Source: an uncultured Gelidibacter sp.
GTDB taxonomy: Bacteria > Bacteroidota > Bacteroidia > Flavobacteriales > Flavobacteriaceae
NCBI RefSeq assembly: GCF_947500795.1
Contig: NZ_CANMTE010000001.1
Coordinates: 248,001-312,000, forward strand
Direction of reading: 5' to 3'
DNA: 64,000 nt
Below the pieces are notes generated by a model. That model was given only the letters and a program-made list of their open reading frames with translations. It searched no databases and was not told the origin of the DNA. The translations under genes were made by a program, and so were the position numbers. Shown here in pieces: positions 59,362 through 64,000 of this stretch. How positions within the stretch are numbered: the first letter of the stretch is position 1; each line of letters starts with the position of its first letter.

Positions 59362-61770
59362 TTAGTTAGCTTCCTTTATGGTATTGTCTGAATCATATTG
59401 TAATATATAAATCCCTTCATTGCTAAAGCCTCCCAACGCATTCTTTTCATAATCAAATTTAAGTTTTGTGTATTCAGTAGTTTTATCTTCTGCCGAATTT
59501 TGAAAACTTTCTTGTTGGAGCATTCTTAGCAAGCTGTCAAATGTAATATCAAATCCTAACATCACATTCGTTGTTGGCTGCAAGTTATACTTTTTTTGAT
59601 ATGAACGAATAAATTGTTTCGAGCTCAGTGTAGGTATAGCAGGTCCTAATGAAGGATAAATCATTTTTAAAATGCGGAATCTCAATTGGGATACGTCGTT
59701 TGCATCAGGAATTAATGACGATTCCAATACTGCTAATTGCAGCTTGTAATTTGATGACTCACTCAGCATTGTGGTGGTAGCACTTAAAAAGACACTGTTT
59801 CTCTCACTATCCAACACCACAAAGTTAAGTTGGTTCTTTTTAAATTTAGCAATCAACTCTTTTTCATTAAAGGTGCCGTTCTTCTTGATGTTTATAAAAT
59901 CAGCATTTGGGATGTGACGCTCTATAAACGCTTTGCTTTCCCCGCGGTTAACATCACTCAGCACAATAATATGCGCTTGTTTTGACTTCATATAATTCAA
60001 CACTTTTAAACGCTGTTGATTTATTGAAGGTAATGCACTGTATAAATTATTGGTATTGCTTTGGCGCGCAATCGTAGATGCTGTAATTACCGGAGTTTTA
60101 CTTTCTGCGGTAAATGCCGCGATGTCTTCCTCTATATTGTCATAAAATGGTAACACAATGGCATCATATTTAGTGATGTCTTTTTCTTTGGCCACTTCTA
60201 AGACTTTAGAATTACGCTGTCCGTTTAAGGTTTCAATAATGTCAACATTCAATTGAAGGTTAAGCTTTTTTAAAGAATCTATTGCGATGGATGCACCTTG
60301 ATAAAATTCCAAACTATTTTTTTTGAACTCATCGGAAACAACATCGAATTTATACCCAGTTACGGCATGATTTTGAAATTCTGTTTGCGAAAATGGCAAA
60401 AAGAACAACAGATTTTTCGATTGTGAAGTATTCGCAGACGCTTTTAAATCGGTATAACGCGCTGTAGATTTTGGAGCAACAGGAACGTTGGCAACTTCTG
60501 TGCTGCCTAATCCGTCTTTTGGCATCTTGATAACTGCACCAATTTGCACAGATTCCTTTAACTGCGGATTTAAAACAAGAAACTCAGGAATGGTCATTCC
60601 TGCTCTTTTAGATAATCCGAATAATGTTTCCTTAGGTTTAATTACATAAGTACTGTATGCTCTGTTGGTAAGAGGAGTGCTTGAAGTGTTATCCTTAGTA
60701 GTTGGCTCAGAACTTTGCTCTTTAATGTCTTCAACCGGCGCTTCATTTGTAACGACGTTTTCAGTAGTAGGAGTTTCCTTCACGACAACGTCATTCTCAA
60801 CAGGCGTTGCAATAACAGGTTCTGGTTTGGTAACTTCTGGCAATGTGTCTTCATTTTTGACGACCTCTGTAGGTGGAGTCACTTGAGCTTGAACTTCAGG
60901 TGCATCGGTGGTTGTTGTACCACTTGACGTTGGAATCTTGATTTTATGTCCCGTTACCAACATTGAAATGATGTGCGGATTCTCACGCTCTAAATCGGCA
61001 ATTGAAACGTTGAATTTTTGAGAAAGTCCGAATTTAGAATCGCCTTTCTGAACCACATAAGTGTCAAAACTAGTTGGAGTATTGACTGGTTGTGATGTAG
61101 CGGTTTGTTCTTCAGGAGCATCTTGCTCATCGGTAGGGATTTTTACAATCTGATCTTCTTTAAGGACGCCATTGATTAAGCTTGGGTTGGCATTGGTTAA
61201 TTCAACAACCGTCAAACCATTGGCTTGTGAGATACTCCAAAGTGTTTCGCCTTTGCTAACACGATGGTTTTTCGTGTTTGTGAAAGTTCTTGCAGGTGGC
61301 GTCGCCGCTACAGGATTGTTTGTGGTAGCATTTTGATTACTAAAAGGAGCGTAGGTGTGAATTTCTAAAACCTGTCCTATTTGCAGGCCGCCCACAATTT
61401 GTGGATTTTGCGATTCGAGTTCAGGAACAGTCAAATCAAAACGTTTTGAAAGTCCAAATTTCGTATCTCCTTTTTTAACGGTATAACTGATGGACGAACG
61501 TTTTACCGAAGCCTTCAAGGAATCCGCCAAGCTGTTTACAACTGGTGTTTTAATTTTACTGGTTGGGATAATCAGGACGTCACCAACCTTGAGATTCGCA
61601 ATCACTCCAGGATTTGCTAATTGCAAATCATAAGGTGTCACATTATATTTTTTAGCAATAGAACTTAACGTTTCATCACTGCTTATGGTATGTTTTTTAA
61701 GGTCTTCTTGCGCTGTCCCTATAGTAAAGCACAGAAAAAAGAGCGTAAAAAACATATAAAGTCGCTTCAT
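59362..61770 (-). CDS. five-LysM protein with periplasmic-binding-like domain
   Basis: This 802-residue protein has a signal peptide (MKRLYMFFTLFFLCFTIGTAQ). Five LysM peptidoglycan-binding modules follow, of the pattern HTISSDETLSSIAKKYNV, YTVKKGDTKFGLSKRFDL, HRVSKGETLWSISQANGL, YVVQKGDSKFGLSQKFNV and YVIKPKETLFGLSKRAGM. A long acidic Thr/Val/Pro linker lies between the fourth and fifth. The C-terminal ~360 residues (NLLFFLPFSQTEFQ, then YDAIVLPFYDNIEEDIAAF, HIIVLSDVNRGES, NFVVLDSERNSVFLSA) resemble a type I periplasmic binding fold. LpoA, an activator of a cell-wall synthase, has a similar C-terminal fold, so a wall-bound regulator is possible (inference). The true start is ATG 61770. It lies 48 bases upstream of the adhesin gene. 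Confidence 0.85.
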   Translation of the reverse strand: MKRLYMFFTLFFLCFTIGTAQEDLKKHTISSDETLSSIAKKYNVTPYDLQLANPGVIANLKVGDVLIIPTSKIKTPVVNSLADSLKASVKRSSISYTVKKGDTKFGLSKRFDLTVPELESQNPQIVGGLQIGQVLEIHTYAPFSNQNATTNNPVAATPPARTFTNTKNHRVSKGETLWSISQANGLTVVELTNANPSLINGVLKEDQIVKIPTDEQDAPEEQTATSQPVNTPTSFDTYVVQKGDSKFGLSQKFNVSIADLERENPHIISMLVTGHKIKIPTSSGTTTTDAPEVQAQVTPPTEVVKNEDTLPEVTKPEPVIATPVENDVVVKETPTTENVVTNEAPVEDIKEQSSEPTTKDNTSSTPLTNRAYSTYVIKPKETLFGLSKRAGMTIPEFLVLNPQLKESVQIGAVIKMPKDGLGSTEVANVPVAPKSTARYTDLKASANTSQSKNLLFFLPFSQTEFQNHAVTGYKFDVVSDEFKKNSLEFYQGASIAIDSLKKLNLQLNVDIIETLNGQRNSKVLEVAKEKDITKYDAIVLPFYDNIEEDIAAFTAESKTPVITASTIARQSNTNNLYSALPSINQQRLKVLNYMKSKQAHIIVLSDVNRGESKAFIERHIPNADFINIKKNGTFNEKELIAKFKKNQLNFVVLDSERNSVFLSATTTMLSESSNYKLQLAVLESSLIPDANDVSQLRFRILKMIYPSLGPAIPTLSSKQFIRSYQKKYNLQPTTNVMLGFDITFDSLLRMLQQESFQNSAEDKTTEYTKLKFDYEKNALGGFSNEGIYILQYDSDNTIKEAN

Positions 61771-62330
61771 TTCAATCACAGACTATGGTTGTTTGTTTTA
61801 GTGTCATAATAATCTTATAAAAATACCAAAAAAACCGATAAGCGCACCTTGAAATGTTAAATAAATTTGGATCCTTTCAATAATAATAAGGCATTTTCGA
61901 GTTTTTACATGGAAATGACGCTCTTAAAAACAGCTAAGAATTACGATTAGTTGCTCATTTTATTCGGATTAGTATGTTAAATACATGTTCTTCAGAAGTT
62001 ATGGATAAGGTTGTTGGGATGGTCTTTGACAATTTCCTTCAAACAATTGATAGCTGCTATTTTTTATGTCATTATAATTTTTTATCAAATTTTGTTTGTA
62101 TCATCGGGTGTAATGCAGGTTTTGAAGGTTTTTTTGGTTTCCATAGAGCTTAAAATTTTATTAAAGAAAACCATTAAAAAGTTTCACATTAAGGCTAGGT
62201 ATTTCGTCTTAAGTTTCTACTTTTAACAGCTTCCTTAAGGTGGTATTTAGCACTGTTATATTTAAATTCTATCCAACGTTATTAAATTAAGGAACTTGAA
62301 TTCTATAATACACATACGTAGACATAACCT
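61771..62330. other. 560-bp intergenic region between the LysM gene and sbcD
   Basis: This is the divergent region between the LysM gene (minus) and sbcD (plus). It is AT-rich. On the minus strand TATTTTTA (61825 down to 61818) is one mismatch from the -7 consensus and could drive the LysM gene. Only a low-complexity, hydrophobic short frame lies on the plus strand, which I do not accept as a gene. No tRNA, hairpin or repeat stands out. Confidence 0.5.
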
Positions 62331-63530
62331 ATGAAAATACTTCATACTTCAGATTGGCATATTGGTAAACAATTGCACAAAATTGACTTAGAACCAGACT
62401 TGGATTTGTTTTTTGATTGGCTTTTAAAAACCATTAAAGAAGAGCACATCGATTTGTTGTTGGTTTCTGGTGATGTGTTTGATCAAGCAAATCCGTCGCA
62501 AGCCTCATTAAAACAGTATTACAATTTTTTAAAGCAGATGATTAATACGGATTGTAAAATCATCATTACAGGTGGAAATCATGATGCGCCATCCGTTTTA
62601 AACGCTCCAAAGGAGATTCTGGGATTTTTGAATATTGATGTTATTGGCGGAGCTCCTGAAGCGACCGAAGAATTGTTTTTTAAGTATAGTAAAGGTGATG
62701 AAGAAGTAGTGATTGCTGCCGTACCATTTTTACGGGATAAGGATATTAGAAAGTCGGTTGCTGCGGAAACCTATAGTGATAAAATTGAACAGATTAAGGC
62801 AGGAATTCAATCCTATTTTTCAAATATCAATGCGCATTATAATCAACATTTTAAAGGGCGCTGCTTTATCGTTATGGGACATTTATATGTTCAGGGAGCA
62901 CAGGTTTCTGAGAGTATGAGAGACATTCAAATCGGGAACCAGGCTGGCGTTATGGGGAGTATTTTTGGAGAGGAACCTGACTATGTTGCCTTAGGACATA
63001 TTCATAAACCCTATGCGGTGTCTGCCTCAAGAAACGTGCATTATTCGGGTTCACCGGTATGTTTGAGCTTTAGTGAAAAGGAAGAAGTAAAGCAGGTCAA
63101 TATTATAACGGTTCGAGGAAAGGACTTAGAGGTGGAAATTGTACCGATTCCGAAATTCAGGAATTTAGTCACTTTTCAAGGATCCTTAAAAGAGGTTAGG
63201 AGGCAGTTGAATGAGCATAAAGTAAATACACAATTAGTATCATTAGCTGAAATTATTGTGAACGAACCCAATGAAAATGTGCAAATCAGACGAGATTTAG
63301 ACGAATTGTTGGAAGCTTTTGCCAACGATGATTTGGTTATTGTTAAGTCGAAACTAAATTTCACCAATAAAATCCGCGGTGCCTCCGAGGCGTTTCAACC
63401 AGGAATTAGCGTTGCTGATGTCACTCCGATGGAAATGTTTGAAAAACGATTGGAATTGGATGGGCAACACGAAAATGCGGAGGAGTTGAAAAATGCGTTT
63501 CGTCAAATTTTAGAAGAACTTAACCTGTAG
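62331..63530 (+). CDS. sbcD: exonuclease SbcCD subunit D
   Basis: This is the nuclease subunit of the Mre11-Rad50-like SbcCD complex, which cleaves hairpins and processes DNA ends. The 399-residue protein carries the metallophosphoesterase motifs HTSDWHIGKQ, VSGDVFDQANP, TGGNHDAP, VMGHLYV and LGHIHKPY in order. A C-terminal capping domain (about 270-399) contacts SbcC. It lies three bases before the sbcC start, so both are one operon. Confidence 0.95.
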   Translation: MKILHTSDWHIGKQLHKIDLEPDLDLFFDWLLKTIKEEHIDLLLVSGDVFDQANPSQASLKQYYNFLKQMINTDCKIIITGGNHDAPSVLNAPKEILGFLNIDVIGGAPEATEELFFKYSKGDEEVVIAAVPFLRDKDIRKSVAAETYSDKIEQIKAGIQSYFSNINAHYNQHFKGRCFIVMGHLYVQGAQVSESMRDIQIGNQAGVMGSIFGEEPDYVALGHIHKPYAVSASRNVHYSGSPVCLSFSEKEEVKQVNIITVRGKDLEVEIVPIPKFRNLVTFQGSLKEVRRQLNEHKVNTQLVSLAEIIVNEPNENVQIRRDLDELLEAFANDDLVIVKSKLNFTNKIRGASEAFQPGISVADVTPMEMFEKRLELDGQHENAEELKNAFRQILEELNL

Positions 63531-63533
63531 GCT

Positions 63534-64000
63534 ATGAAGATCAGTAAAATTAGTTTTAAAAATATCCACTCGCTTCGTGGTGAACATCATATTGATTTTA
63601 TGAAAAATCCGTTGGCTGACAGCGGGTTGTTTGCCATTACCGGGCCTACGGGTTCTGGGAAATCGACATTATTGGATGTGATTACCTTGGCTTTGTATAA
63701 TAAAGTACCGCGGATTGGTGCCATCAGCAAATCGGTTATTGATGGTGAAGGCGGAATTATGACCAGGAATACCCAAGACTGTTATGCAGAAGTAGAATAT
63801 ATTGTTAAAGGAAAAACGTATCGCTCGCATTGGTCTATTGAGCGTAATCGCAACGATAATTTAAACGATAGAAAACAGGAAATAATTGATGTTGCTACAG
63901 GTACAATTATTGAAAGTGGCAAGGCTTCGGTCCCTACTAAAAATGAAGAAATAATCGGGCTTAACTATGATCAGTTTGTAAAAGCGATGGTGCTGTCTCA
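63534..64000 (+). CDS. sbcC: exonuclease SbcCD subunit C, N-terminal part
   Basis: The ATG at 63534 opens a frame that runs off the window end. The visible ~155 residues begin MKISKISFKNIHSLRGEHHID and carry the Walker A motif GPTGSGKST (about residues 38-46). LLDVITLALYNKVPRI and NYDQFVKAMVLSQ (Q-loop area) follow. This is the Rad50-like SMC ATPase partner of SbcD, encoded right behind it. The coiled-coil and C-terminal half lie outside. Confidence 0.93.
   Translation, partial: MKISKISFKNIHSLRGEHHIDFMKNPLADSGLFAITGPTGSGKSTLLDVITLALYNKVPRIGAISKSVIDGEGGIMTRNTQDCYAEVEYIVKGKTYRSHWSIERNRNDNLNDRKQEIIDVATGTIIESGKASVPTKNEEIIGLNYDQFVKAMVLS

Noticed and set aside
62011-62226. A 71-residue plus-strand frame in the gap before sbcD
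   Set aside because: It starts at a non-ATG codon, is low-complexity Ile/Phe/Leu/Lys-rich as expected from AT-rich DNA, and has no promoter or neighbour linkage.

Overview
This 64 kb window reads as chromosomal DNA of a marine-type member of the Flavobacteriaceae (Bacteroidota). Several sequence facts support this. The DNA is AT-rich. Start codons rarely have a strong Shine-Dalgarno sequence. Many genes are preceded by the Bacteroidota -7 element TAnnTTTG, sometimes with a TTG/TTTG about 19-23 bases upstream. Type IX secretion (T9SS) components and cargo are present: a PorP/SprF protein, a type B C-terminal domain and a type A C-terminal domain. There is a large ergothioneine-type EgtB, a LytTR regulator, DUF4252 lipoproteins and the rpsF-rpsR-rplI operon. 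I found no tRNA, rRNA, CRISPR array, transposase, integrase or phage gene, so this is mostly core genome with some lineage-specific loci.

Layout. 1-9 kb: the end of a GlmU-like sugar nucleotidyltransferase, mtaB, a lipoprotein, a degenerate GNAT-like protein, an alpha/beta hydrolase, a lytic transglycosylase overlapping a cardiolipin synthase, then three minus-strand secreted or membrane proteins. 9-12.9 kb: rpmH (50S L34, too short for many ORF callers), carB and a small T9SS type A cargo protein. 12.9-16.3 kb: a minus-strand block of DUF3307 membrane protein, SatD-family regulator, acyl-CoA thioesterase and rmuC. The rmuC reading frame is cut by an in-frame TAA just after its membrane anchor. 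16.4-22.7 kb: a vitamin B12 uptake locus with BtuD, BtuC and BtuF homologues on the minus strand. Divergent from them, behind a cobalamin riboswitch, are a BtuB-type TonB receptor and a beta-propeller surface lipoprotein resembling BtuG.

22.8-32.4 kb: an S41 peptidase facing an ECF sigma factor/anti-sigma/DUF4252/DUF4252 operon, purB with a small membrane-protein gene, a CxxCH haem-binding protein, a glycosyltransferase and an egtB-egtD ergothioneine pair. 32.6-45.7 kb: housekeeping genes including an ABC-F protein, PAP2 phosphatase, a sirtuin, a SpoU methyltransferase, a DEAD-box helicase, rdgB, hpf, rlmH and nadC-brkB-priA. 45.7-46.0 kb: an 80-bp tandem repeat in which each unit carries two hairpins. 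46-51.7 kb: an orphan LytTR response regulator, rpsF-rpsR-rplI, a DUF6495 protein, a FtsX/MacB permease and hisS, whose leader contains two perfect hairpins.

51.9-61.8 kb: a minus-strand, probably co-transcribed surface and secretion cluster. It encodes a five-LysM protein with a periplasmic-binding-like C-terminus, a 1502-residue T9SS type B cargo with eleven 79-residue repeats, a PorP/SprF protein and a TPR/PD40/OmpA protein. The window ends with sbcD and the start of sbcC.

The strongest candidate for something not well described is the satD-DUF3307 pair. SatD shows the motif order of a class III nucleotide cyclase-like domain followed by a helix-turn-helix, and the pair's promoter carries a dyad placed directly at the predicted transcription start. 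Other points worth checking are the rmuC stop codon, the 80-bp repeats, the hisS leader hairpins and the 474-bp higher-order repeat in the adhesin gene.
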